Origin: Haliotis asinina
Lineage: Eukaryota; Mollusca; Gastropoda; Lepetellida; Haliotidae
Assembly (NCBI RefSeq): GCF_037392515.1
Contig: NC_090283.1
Span: forward strand, 31,884,249-31,948,248
DNA length: 64,000 nucleotides
Direction: 5' to 3'
Shown here: piece after piece, positions 16,301 through 30,250 of the stretch
How the letters are laid out: the number at the start of each line of letters is the position of its first letter
How positions within the stretch are numbered: the first letter of the stretch is position 1
Notes under the pieces: model-generated
The model's input: only the letters and a program-made list of their open reading frames with translations
What the model was told of the DNA's origin: nothing
Database searches by the model: none
Made by a program: the position numbers and the translations under genes

Positions 16301-17600
16301 CGCTGCATGGACGGGAGGGACGAGGGACAACTGCCACCATACCGACAGAAGCCCATAAAGGCAAGTATACATATCTATTAACATCAACTCTTTCAAACAC
16401 TAAACTCTTTGTTATCTTTACTCTCAGGACCCTGGACATCATCATCCTGGGGGCAGAAATGGACCGTGAAGTCCCCCAGAGGCAGTGACGACTGCCACGG
16501 AGACGCTGCATGGACGGGAGGGACGATGGACGACTGCCACCATACCGACAGAAGCCCATAAAGGCAAGTATATATCTATTAACATCAACTCTTTCAAACA
16601 CTAAACTCTTTATTATCTTTACTCTCAGGACCCTGGACATCATCATCCTGGGGGCAGAAATGGAGGGTGAAGTCCCCCAGAGGCAGTGACGACTGCCACG
16701 AAGACGCTGCATGGACGGGAGGGACGATGGACGACTGCCACCATACCGACAGAAGCCCATAAAGGCAAGTATATATCTATTAACATCAACTCTTTCAAAC
16801 ACTAAACTCTTTATTATCTTTACTCTCAGGACCCTGGACATCATCATCCTGGGGGCAGAAATGGAGCGTGAAGTCCCCCACAGGCAGTGACGACTGCCAC
16901 GAAGACGCTGCATGGACAGGAGGGACGATGGACGACTGCCACCATACCGACAGAAGCCCATAAAGGCAAGTATATATCTATTAACATCAACTCTTTCAAA
17001 CACTAAACTCTTTATTATCTTTACTCTCAGGACCCTGGACATCATCATCCTGGGGGCAGAAATGGAGCGTGAAGTCCCCCAGAGGCAGTGACGACTGCCA
17101 CGAAGACGCTGCATGGACGGGAGGGACGAGGGACAACTGCCACCATACCGACAGAAGCCCATAAAGGCAAGTATATATCTATTAACATCAACTCTTTCAA
17201 ACACTAAACTCTTTATTATCTTTACACTTAGGACCCTGGACATCATCATCCTGGCGGCAGAAATGGAGCGTGAAGTCCCCCAGAGACAGTGACAACTTCC
17301 ACGGAGACGCTGCATGGACGGGAGGGACGATGGACGACTGCCACCATACCGACAGAAGCCCATAAAGGCAAGTATATATCTATTAACATCAACTCTTTCA
17401 AACACTAAACTCTTTATTATCTTTACTCTCAGGACCCTGGACATCATCATCCTGGGGTCAGAAATGGACCGTGAAGTCCCCCAGAGGCAGTGACGACTGC
17501 CACGAAGACGCTGCATGGACGGGAGGGACGATGGACGACTGCCACCATACCGACAGAGGGCCATAAAGGCAAGTATATATATCTATTAACATCAACTCTT
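13370..17600. repeat. Higher-order block, about 4.2 kb, copy 1
   Basis: The same order of variant units recurs in the next 4.2-4.4 kb. Matching landmarks are offset by 4,231 bp at the left (13,419 to 17,650), 4,030 bp in the middle (15,146 to 19,176 and 16,239 to 20,269) and 4,432 bp at the right (17,447 to 21,879). The changes are whole units, so the copies differ by loss of one unit and gain of two. Confidence 0.75.
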
Positions 17601-20600
17601 TCAAACACTAAACTCTTTATTATCTTTACACTTAGGACCCTGGACATCATCATCCTGGGGGCAGAAATGGACCGTGAAATCCCCCAGACGCAGTGACAAC
17701 TGCCACGGAGACGCTGCATGGACGGGAGGGACGATGGACGACTGCCACCATACCGACAGAGGGCCATAAAGGCAAGTATATATATCTATTAACATCAACT
17801 CTTTCAAACACTAAACTCGTTATTATCTTTACACTTAGGACCCTGGACATCATCATCCTGGGGGCAGAAATGGAGCGTGAAGTCCCCCAGAGGCAGTGAC
17901 GACTGCCACGAAGACGCTGCATGGACGGGAGGGACGATGGGCGACTGCCACCATACCGACAGAAGCCCATAAAGGCAAGTATATATCTATTAACATCAAC
18001 TCTTTCAAACACTAAACTCTTTATTATCTTTACTCTCAGGACCCTGGACATCATCATCCTGGGGGCAGAAATGGAGCGTGAAGTCCCCCAGAGGCAGTGA
18101 CGACTGCCACGAAGACGCTGCATGGACGGGAGGGACGATGGACGACTGCCACCATACCGACAGAAGCCCATAAAGGCAAGTATATATCTATTAACATCAA
18201 CTCTTTCAAACACTAAACTCTTTATTATCTTTACTCTCAGGACCCTGGACATCATCATCCTGGGGGCAGAAATGGAGCGTGAAGTCCCCCAGAGGCAGTG
18301 ACGACTGCCACGAAGACGCTGCATGGACGGGAGGGACGATGGACGACTGCCACCATACCGACAGAAGCCCATAAAGGCAAGTATATATCTATTAACATCA
18401 ACTCTTTCAAAGAGTAACATCTTTATTATCTTTACACTTAGGACCCTGGACATCATCATCCTGGGGGCAGAAATGGAGCGTGAAGTCCCCCAGAGGCAGT
18501 GACGACTTCCACGGAGACGCTGCATGGACGGGAGGGACGATGGACGACTGCCACCATACCGACAGAAGCCCATAAAGGCAAGTATATGTCTATTAACATC
18601 AACTCTTTCAAACACTAAACTCTTTATTATCTTTACTCTCAGGACCCTGGACATCATCATCCTGGGGGCAGAAATGGACCGTGAAGTCCTCCAGAGGCAG
18701 TGACGACTGCCATGAAGACCGTGCATGGACGGGAGGGACGATGGACGACTGCCACCATACCGACAGAAGCCCATAAAGGCAAGTATATATCTATTAACAT
18801 CAACTCTTTCAAACACTAAACTCTTTATTATCTTCACTCTCAGGACCCTGGACATCATCATCCTGGGGGCAGAAATGGAGCGTGAAGTCCCCCAGAGGCA
18901 GTGACGACTGCCACGAAGACGCTGCATGGACGGGAGGGACGATGGACGACTGCCACCATACCGACAGAAGCCCATGAAGGCAAGTATATATCTATTAACA
19001 TCAACTCTTTCAAACACTAAACTCTTTATTATCTTTACACTTAGGACCCTGGACATCATCACCCTGGGGGCAGAAATGGACCGTGAAGTCCCCCAGAGGC
19101 AGTGACGACTGCCACGAAGACGCTGCATGGACGGGAGGGACGATGGAGAACTGCCGCCATACCGACAGAAGCCCATAAAGGCAAGTATATATATCTATTA
19201 ACATCAACTCTTTCAAACACTAAACTCTTTATTATCTTTACTCTCAGGACCCTGGACATCATCATCCTGGGGGCAGAAATGGAGCGTGAAGTCCCCCAGA
19301 GGCAGTGACGACTGCCACGAAGACGCTGCATGGGCGGGAGGGACGATGGACGACTGCCACCATACCGACAGAAGCCCATAAAGGCAAGTATATATCTATT
19401 AACATCAACTCTTTCAAAGAGTAACATCTTTATTATCTTCACACTTAGGACCCTGGACATCATCATCCTGGGGGCAGAAATGGACCGTGAAGTCCCCCAG
19501 ACGCAGTGACGACTACCACGAAGACGCTGCATGGACGGGAGGGACGAGGGACAACTGCCACCATACCGACAGAAGCCCATAAAGGCAAGTATATATCTAT
19601 TAACATCAACTCTTTCAAACACTAAACTCTTTATTATCTTCACTCTCAGGACCCTGGACATCATCATCCTGGGGGCAGAAATGGAGCGTGAAGTCCCCCA
19701 GAGGCAGTGACGACTGCCACGAAGACGCTGCATGGACGGGAGGGACGATGGACGACTGCCACCATACCGACAGAAGCCCATAAAGGCAAGTATATATCTA
19801 TTAACATCAACTCTTTCAAACACTAAACTCTTTATTATCTTTACACTTAGGACCCTGGACATCATCACCCTGGGGGCAGAAATGGACCGTGAAGTCCCCC
19901 AGAGGCAGTGACGACTGCCACGAAGACGCTGCATGGAGGGGAGGGACGATGGACAACTGCCACCATACCGACAGAAGCCCATAAAGGCAAGTATATATAT
20001 CTATTAACATCAACTCTTTCAAACACTAAACTCTTTATTATCTTTACTCTCAGGACCCTGGACATCATCATCCTGGGGGCAGAAATGGAGCGTGAAGTCC
20101 CCCAGAGGCAGTGACGACTGCCACGAAGACCCTGCATGGGCGGGAGGGACGATGGACGACTGCCACCATACCGACAGAAGCCCATAAAGGCAAGTATATA
20201 TCTATTAACATCAACTCTTTCAAAGAGTAACATCTTTAATATCTTCACACTTAGGACCCTGGACATCATCATCCTGGGGGCAGAAATGGACCGTGAAGTC
20301 CCCCAGACGCAGTGACGACTACCACGAAGACGCTGCATGGACGGGAGGGACGAGGGACAACTGCCACCATACCGACAGAAGCCCATAAAGGCAAGTATAC
20401 ATATCTATTAACATCAACTCTTTCAAACACTAAACTCTTTGTTATCTTTACTCTCAGGACCCTGGACATCATCATCCTGGGGGCAGAAATGGAGGGTGAA
20501 GTCCCCCAGAGGCAGTGACGACTGCCACGGAGACGCTGCATGGACGGGAGGGACGATGGACGACTGCCACCATACCGACAGAAGCCCATAAAGGCAAGTA

Positions 20601-22030
20601 TATATCTATTAACATCAACTCTTTCAAACACTAAACTCTTTATTATCTTTACTCTCAGGACCCTGGACATCATCATCCTGGGGGCAGAAATGGAGGGTGA
20701 AGTCCCCCAGAGGCAGTGACGACTGCCACGAAGACGCTGCATGGACGGGAGGGACGATGGACGACTGCCACCATACCGACAGAAGCCCATAAAGGCAAGT
20801 ATATATCTATTAACATCAACTCTTTCAAACACTAAACTCTTTATTATCTTTACTCTCAGGACCCTGGACATCATCATCCTGGGGGCAGAAATGGAGCGTG
20901 AAGTCCCCCACAGGCAGTGACGACTGCCACGAAGACGCTGCATGGACAGGAGGGACGATGGACGACTGCCACCATACCGACAGAAGCCCATAAAGGCAAG
21001 TATATATCTATTAACATCAACTCTTTCAAACACTAAACTCTTTATTATCTTTACTCTCAGGACCCTGGACATCATCATCCTGGGGGCAGAAATGGAGCGT
21101 GAAGTCCCCCAGAGGCAGTGACGACTGCCACGAAGACGCTGCATGGACGGGAGGGACGATGGACAACTGCCACCATACCGACAGAAGCCCATAAAGGCAA
21201 GTATATATCTATTAACATCAACTCTTTCAAACACTAAACTCTTTATTATCTTTACTCTCAGGACCCTGGACATCATCATCCTGGGGGCAGAAATGGAGCG
21301 TGAAGTCCCCCACAGGCAGTGACGACTGCCACGAAGACGCTGCATGGACAGGAGGGACGATGGACGACTGCCACCATACCGACAGAAGCCCATAAAGGCA
21401 AGTATATATCTATTAACATCAACTCTTTCAAACACTAAACTCTTTATTATCTTTACTCTCAGGACCCTGGACATCATCATCCTGGGGGCAGAAATGGAGC
21501 GTGAAGTCCCCCAGAGGCAGTGACGACTGCCACGAAGACGCTGCATGGACGGGAGGGACGAGGGACAACTGCCACCATACCGACAGAAGCCCATAAAGGC
21601 AAGTATATATCTATTAACATCAACTCTTTCAAACACTAAACTCTTTATTATCTTTACACTTAGGACCCTGGACATCATCATCCTGGCGGCAGAAATGGAG
21701 CGTGAAGTCCCCCAGAGACAGTGACAACTTCCACGGAGACGCTGCATGGACGGGAGGGACGATGGGCGACTGCCACCATACCGACAGAAGCCCATAAAGG
21801 CAAGTATATATCTATTAACATCAACTCTTTCAAACACTAAACTCTTTATTATCTTTACTCTCAGGACCCTGGACATCATCATCCTGGGGTCAGAAATGGA
21901 CCGTGAAGTCCCCCAGAGGCAGTGACGACTGCCACGAAGACGCTGCATGGACGGGAGGGACGATGGACGACTGCCACCATACCGACAGAGGGCCATAAAG
22001 GCAAGTATATATATCTATTAACATCAACTC
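17601..22030. repeat. Higher-order block, about 4.4 kb, copy 2
   Basis: Tandem partner of 13,370-17,600. It carries the same rare variants, such as GGGGTCAGAAATGG at about 21,887 (matching about 17,455) and the ATACATATCT 203-bp unit at about 20,398 (matching about 16,368). An internal two-unit segment with CACAGGCAGTGACG is duplicated once more here. Confidence 0.73.
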
Positions 22031-25000
22031 TTTCAAACACTAAACTCGTTATTATCTTTACACTTAGGACAGTGGACATCATCATCCTGGGTGCAGAAAT
22101 GGAGCGTGAAGTCCCCCAGAGGCAGTGACGACTGCCACGAAGACGCTGCATGGACGGGAGGGACGATGGGCGACTGCCACCATACCGACAGAAGCCCATA
22201 AAGGCAAGTATATATCTATTAACATCAACTCTTTCAAACACTAAACTCTTTATTATCTTTACTCTCAGGACCCTGGACATCATCATCCTGGGGGCAGAAA
22301 TGGACCGTGAAGTCCCCCAGAGGCAGTGACGACTGCCACGAAGACGCTGCATGGACGGGAGGGACGATGGACGACTGCCACCATACCGACAGAAGCCCAT
22401 AAAGGCAAGTATATATCTATTAACATCAACTCTTTCAAACAGTAACATATTTATTATCTTTACACTTAGGACCCTGGACATCATCATCCTGGGGGCAGAA
22501 ATGGAGCGTGAAGTCCCCCAGAGGCAGTGACGACTGCCACGAAGACGCTGCATGGACGGGAGGGACGATGGACGACTGCCACCATACCGACAGAAGCCCA
22601 TAAAGGCAAGTATATATCTATTAACATCAACTCTTTCAAACACTAAACTCTTTATTATCTTTACTCTCAGGACCCTGGACATCATCATCCTGGGGGCAGA
22701 AATGGACCGTGAAGTCCCCCAGAGGCAGTGACGACTGCCACGAAGACGCTGCATGGACGGGAGGGACGATGGACGACTGCCACCATACCGACAGAAGCCC
22801 ATAAAGGCAAGCATATATCTATTAACATCAACTCTTTCAAACACTAAACTCTTTATTATCTTCACTCTCAGGACCCTGGACATCATCATCCTGGGGGTAG
22901 AAATGGAGCGTGAAGTCCTCCAGAGGCAGTGACGACTGCCAGGAAGACGCTGCATGGACGGGAGGGACGATGGACGACTGCCACCATACCGACAGAAGCC
23001 CATAAAGGCAAGTATATATCTATTAACATCAACTCTTTCAAACACTAAACTCTTTATTATCTTTACTCTCAGGACCCTGGACGTCATCACCCTGGGGGCA
23101 GAAATGGACCGTGAAGTCCCCCAGAGGCAGTGACGACTGCCACGAAGACGCTGCATGGACGGGAGGGACGATGGAAAACTGCCACCATACCGACAGAAGC
23201 CCATAAAGGCAAGTATATATATCTATTAACATCAACTCTTTCAAACACTATACTCTTTATTATCTTTACTCTCAGGACCCTGGACATCATCATCCTGGGG
23301 GCAGAAATGGAGCGTGAAGTCCCCCAGAGGCAGTGACGACTGCCACGAAGACGCTGCATGGACGGGAGGGACGATGGACGACTGCCACCATACCGACAGA
23401 AGCCCATAAAGGCAAGTATATATCTATTAACATCAACTCTTTCAAACACTAAACTCTTTATTATCTTTACTCTCAGGACCCTGGACATCATCATCCTGGG
23501 GGCAGAAATGGAGCGTGAAATCCCCCAGAGGCAGTGACGACTGCCACGGAGACGCTGCATGGACGGGAGGGACGATGGACGACTGCCACCATACCGACAG
23601 AAGCCCATAAAGGCAAGTATATATCTATTAACATCAACTCTTTCAAACACTAAACTCTTTATTATCTTTACTCTCAGGACCCTGGACATCATCATCCTGG
23701 GAGCAGAAATGGAGGGTGAAGTCCCCCAGAGGCAGTGACGACTGCCACGAAGACGCTGCATGGACGGGAGGGACGATGGACGACTGCCACCATACCGACA
23801 GAAGCCCATAAAGGCAAGTATATATCTATTAACATCAACTCTTTCAAACACTAAACTCTTTATTATCTTTACTCTCAGGACCCTGGACATCATCATCCTG
23901 GGGGCAGAAATGGAGCGTGAAGTCCCCCAGAGGCAGTGACGACTGCCACGAAGACGCTGCATGGACGGGAGGGACGATGGACGACTGCCACCATACCGAC
24001 AGAAGCCCATAAAGGCAAGTATATATCTATTAACATCAACTCTTTCAAAGAGAAACATCTTTATTATCTTTACACTTAGGACCCTGGACATCATCATCCT
24101 GGGGGCAGAAATGGAGCGTGAAGTCCCCCAGAGGCAGTGACGACTTCCACGGAGACGCTGCATGGACGGGAGGGACGATGGACGACTGCCACCATACCGA
24201 CAGAAGCCCATAAAGGCAAGTATATATCTATTAACATCAACTCTTTCAAACACTAAACTCTTTATTATCTTTACTCTCAGGACCCTGGACATCATCATCC
24301 TGGGGGCAGAAATGGACCGTGAAGTCCTCCAGAGGCAGTGACGACTGCCAGGAAGACCGTGCATGGACGGGAGGGACGATGGACGACTGCCACCATACCG
24401 ACAGAAGCCCATAAAGGCAAGTATATATCTATTAACATCAACTCTTTCAAACACTAAACTCTTTATTATCTTCACTCTCAGGACCCTGGACATCATCATC
24501 CTGGGGGCAGAAATGGAGCGTGAAGTCCCCCAGAGGCAGTGACGACTGCCACGAAGACGCTGCATGGACGGGAGGGACGATGGACGACTGCCACCATACC
24601 GACAGAAGCCCATAAAGGCAAGTATATATCTATTAACATCAACTCTTTCAAACACTAAACTCTTTATTATCTTCACTCTCAGGACCCTGGACATCATCAT
24701 CCTGGGGGCAGAAATGGAGCGTGAAGTCCCCCAGAGGCAGTGACGACTGCCACGAAGACGCTGCATGGACTGGAGGGACGATGGACGACTGCCACCATAC
24801 CGACAGAAGCCCATAAAGGCAAGTATATATCTATTAACATCAACTCTTTCAAAGAGTAACATCTTTATTATCTTTACTCTCAGGACCCTGGACATCATCA
24901 TCCTGGGGGCAGAAATGGAGCGTGAAGTCCCCCAGAGGCAGTGACGACTTCCACGGAGACGCTGCATGGACGGGAGGGACGATGGACAACTGCCACCATA

Positions 25001-28000
25001 CCGACAGAAGCCCATAAAGGCAAGTATATATATCTATTAACATCAACTCTTTCAAAGAGAAACATTTTTATTATCTTTACACTTAGGACCCTGGACATCA
25101 TCATCCTGGGGGCAGAAATGGACCGTGAAGTCCCCCAGAGGCAGTGACGACTGCCACGAAGACGCTGCATGGACGGGAGGGACGATGGATGACTGCCACC
25201 ATACCGACAGAAGCCCATAAAGGAAAGTATATATCTATTAACATCAACTCTTTCAAACACTAAACTCTTTATTATCTTTACTCTCAGGACCCTGGACATC
25301 ATCATCCTGGGGGCAGAAATGGACCGTGAAGTCCTCCAGAGGCAGTGACGACTGCCACGAAGACGCTGCATGGACGGGAGGGACGATGGACGACTGCCAC
25401 CATACCGACAGAAGCCCATAAAGGCAAGTGTATATCTATTAACATCAACTCTTTCAAACACTAAACTCTTTATTATCTTTACTCTCAGGACCCTGGACAT
25501 CATCATCCTGGGGGCAGAAATGGACCGTGAAGTCCCCCAGAGGCAGTGACGACTGCCACGAAGACGCTGCATGGACGGGAGGGACGATGGACGACTGCCA
25601 CCATACCGACAGAAGCCCATAAAGGCAAGCATATATCTATTAACATCAACTCTTTCAAACACTAAACTCTTTATTATCTTCACTCTCAGGACCCTGGACA
25701 TCATCATCCTGGGGGTAGAAATGGACCGTGAAGTCCTCCAGAGGCAGTGACGACTGCCAGGAAGACGCTGCATGGACGGGAGGGACGATGGACGACTGCC
25801 ACCATACCGACAGAAGCCCATAAAGGCAAGTATATATCTATTAACATCAACTCTTTCAAACACTAAACTCTTTATTATCTTTACACTTAGGACCCTGGAC
25901 GTCATCACCCTGGGGGCAGAAATGGACCGTGAAGTCCCCCAGAGGCAGTGACGACTGCCACGAAGACGCTGCATGGACGGGAGGGACGATGGACAACTGC
26001 CACCATACCGACAGAAGCCCATAAAGGCAAGTATATATATCTATTAACATCAACTCTTTCAAACACTATACTCTTTATTATCTTTACTCTCAGGACCCTG
26101 GACATCATCATCCTGGGGGCAGAAATGGACCGTGAAGTCCCCCAGAGGCAGTGACGACTGCCACGAAGACGCTGCATGGACGGGAGGGACGATGGACAAC
26201 TGCCACCATACCGACAGAAGCCCATAAAGGCAAGTATATATATCTATTAACATCAACTCTTTCAAACACTATACTCTTTATTATCTTTACTCTCAGGACC
26301 CTGGACATCATCATCCTGGGGGCAGAAATGGAGCGTGAAGTCCCCCAGAGGCAGTGAAGACTGCCACGGAGACGCTGCATGGACGGGAGGGACGATGGAC
26401 GACTGCCACCATACCGACAGAAGCCCATAAAGGCAAGTATATATCTATTAACATCAACTCTTTCAAACACTAAACTCTTTATTATCTTTACTCTCAGGAC
26501 CCTGGACATCATCATCCTGGGGGCAGAAATGGAGCGTGAAATCCCCCAGAGGCAGTGACGACTGCCACGGAGACGCTGCATGGACGGGAGGGACGATGGA
26601 CGACTGCCACCATACCGACAGAAGCCCATAAAGGCAAGTATATATCTATTAACATCAACTCTTTCAAACACTAAACTCTTTATTATCTTTACTCTCAGGA
26701 CCCTGGACATCATCATCCTGGGGGCAGAAATGGACCGTGAAGTCCCCCAGAGGCAGTGACGACTGCCACGAAGACGCTGCATGGACGGGAGGGACGATGG
26801 ACGACTGCCACCATACCGACAGAAGCCCATAAAGGCAAGTATATATCTATTAACATCAACTCTTTCAAACACTAAACTCTTTATTATCTTTACTCTCAGG
26901 ACCCTGGACATCATCATCCTGGGGGCAGAAATGGACCGTGAAGTCCCCCAGAGGCAGTGACGACTGCCACGAAGACGCTGCATGGACGGGAGGGACGATG
27001 GACGACTGCCACCATACCGACAGAAGCCCATAAAGGCAAGCATATATCTATTAACATCAACTCTTTCAAACACTAAACTCTTTATTATCTTTACTCTCAG
27101 GACCCTGGACATCATCATCCTGGGGGTAGAAATGGACCGTGAAGTCCTCCAGAGGCAGTGACGACTGCCAGGAAGACGCTGCATGGACGGGAGGGACGAT
27201 GGACGACTGCCACCATACCGACAGAAGCCCATAAAGGCATTTATATATCTATTAACATCAACTCTTTCAAACACTAAACTCTTTATTATCTTTACACTTA
27301 GGACCCTGGACGTCATCACCCTGGGGGCAGAAATGGACCGTGAAGTCCCCCAGAGGCAGTGACGACTGCCACGAAGACGCTGCATGGACGGGAGGGACGA
27401 TGGACAACTGCCACCATATCGACAGAAGCCCATAAAGGCAAGTATATATATCTATTAACATCAACTCTTTCAAACACTAAACTCTTTATTATCTTTACTC
27501 TCAGGACCCTGGACATCATCATCCTGGGGGCAGAAATGGACCGTGAAGTCCCCCAGAGGCAGTGACGACTGCCAGGAAGACGCTGCATGGACGGGAGGGA
27601 CGATGGACGACTGCCACCATACCGACAGAAGCCCATAAAGGCAAGTATATATCTATTAACATCAACTCTTTCAAACACTAAACTCTTTATTATCTTTACT
27701 CTCAGGACCCTGGACATCATCATCCTGGGGGCAGAAATGGAGCGTGAAGTCCCCCAGAGGCAGTGACGACTGCCACGGAGACGCTGCATGGACGGGAGGG
27801 ACGATGGACGACTGCCACCATACCGACAGAAGCCCATAAAGGCAAGTATATATCTATTAACATCAACTCTTTCAAACACTAAACTCTTTATTATCTTCAC
27901 TCTCAGGACCCTGGACATCATCATCCCGGGGGCAGAAATGGAGCGTGAAGTCCCCCAGAGGCAGTGACGACTGCCACGGAGACGCTGCATGGACGGGAGG

Positions 28001-28639
28001 GACGATGGACGACTGCCACCATACCGACAGAAGCCCATAAAGGCAAGTATATATCTATTAACATCAACTCTTTCAAACACTAAACTCTTTATTATCTTTA
28101 CTCTCAGGACCCTGGACATCATCATCCTGGGGGCAGAAATGGAGGGTGAAGTCCCCCAGAGGCAGTGACGACTGCCACGAAGACGCTGCATGGACGGGAG
28201 GGACGATGGACGACTGCCACCATACCGACAGAAGCCCATAAAGGCAAGTATATATCTATTAACATCAACTCTTTCAAACACTAAACTCTTTATTATCTTT
28301 ACTCTCAGGACCCTGGACATCATCATCCTGGGGGCAGAAATGGAGCGTGAAGTCCCCCAGAGGCAGTGACGACTGCCACGAAGACGCTGCATGGACGGGA
28401 GGGACGATGGACGACTGCCACCATACCGACAGAAGCCCATAAAGGCAAGTATATATCTATTAACATCAACTCTTTCAAACACTAAAATCTTTATTATCTT
28501 TACTCTCAGGACCCTGGACATCATCATCTTGGGGGCAGAAATGGACCGTGAAGTCCCCCAGAGGCAGTGACGACTGCCACGAAGACGCTGCATGGACGGG
28601 AGGGACGATGGACGACTGCCACCATACCGACAGAAGCCC

Positions 28640-30250
28640 ATAAAGGCAAGTATATATCTATTAACATCAACTCTTTCAAACACTAAACTCTTTATTATCT
28701 TTACTCTCAGGACCCTGGACATCATCATCCTGGGGACAGAAATGGAGCGTGAAGTCCCCCAGAGGCAGTGACGACTGCCACGAAGACGCTGCATGGACGG
28801 GAGGGACGATGGACGACTGCCACCATACCGACAGAAGCCCATAAAGGCAAGTATATATCTATTAACATCAACTCTTTCAAACACTAAACTCTTTATTATC
28901 TTTACTCTCAGGACCCTGGACATCATCATCCTGGGGGCAGAAATGGAGCGTGAAGTCCCCCAGAGGCAGTGACGACTGCCACGAAGACGCTGCATGGACG
29001 GGAGGGACGATGGACGACTGCCACCATACCGACAGAAGCCCATAAAGGCAAGTATATATCTATTAACATCAACTCTTTCAAACACTAAACTCTTTATTAT
29101 CTTTACTCTCAGGACCCTGGACATCATCATCCTGGGGGCAGAAATGGACCGTGAAGTCCCCCAGAGGCAGTGACGACTGCCACGAAGACGCTGCATGGAC
29201 GGGAGGGACGATGGACGACTGCCACCATACCGACAGAAGCCCATAAAGGCAAGTATATATCTATTAACATCAACTCTTTCAAACACTAAACTCTTTATTA
29301 TCTTTACTCTCAGGACCCTGGACATCATCATCCTGGGGGCAGAAATGGACCGTGAAGTCCCCCAGAGGCAGTGACGACTGCCACGAAGACGCTGCATGGA
29401 CGGGAGGGACGATGGACGACTGCCACCATACCGACAGAAGCCCATAAAGGCAAGCATATATCTATTAACATCAACTCTTTCAAACACTAAACTCTTTATT
29501 ATCTTTACTCTCAGGACCCTGGACATCATCATCCTGGGGGTAGAAATGGACCGTGAAGTCCTCCAGAGGCAGTGACGACTGCCAGGAAGACGCTGCATGG
29601 ACGGGAGGGACGATGGACGACTGCCACCATACCGACAGAAGCCCATAAAGGCAAGTATATATCTATTAACATCAACTCTTTCAAAGAGTAACATCTTTAT
29701 TATCTTTACACTTAGGACCCTGGACATCATCATCCTGGGGGCAGAAATGGAGCGTGAAATCCCCCAGAGGCAGTGACGACTGCCACGGAGACGCTGCATG
29801 GACGGGAGGGACGATGGACGACTGCCACCATACCGACAGAAGCCCATAAAGGCAAGTATATATCTATTAACATCAACTCTTTCAAACACTAAACTCTTTA
29901 TTATCTTTACTCTCAGGACCCTGGACATCATCATCCTGGGGGCAGAAATGGAGCGTGAAGTCCCCCAGAGGCAGTGACGACTGCCACGAAGACGCTGCAT
30001 GGACGGGAGGGACGATGGACGACTGCCACCATACCGACAGAAGCCCATAAAGGCAAGTATATATCTATTAACATCAACTCTTTCAAACACTAAACTCTTT
30101 ATTATCTTTACTCTCAGGACCCTGGACATCATCATCCTGGGGGCAGAAATGGACCGTGAAGTCCCCCAGAGGCAGTGACGACTGCCACGAAGACGCTGCA
30201 TGGACGGGAGGGACGATGGACGACTGCCACCATACCGACAGAAGCCCATA
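28640..30250. repeat. Higher-order block, 1,608-bp period, copy 1
   Basis: Eight 201-bp units whose markers recur 1,608 bp to the right: GGGGACAGA at 28,732 and 30,340, AGCATATATC at 29,453 and 31,061, AAAGAG at 29,683 and 31,291. Ends are approximate to within one unit. Confidence 0.7.
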
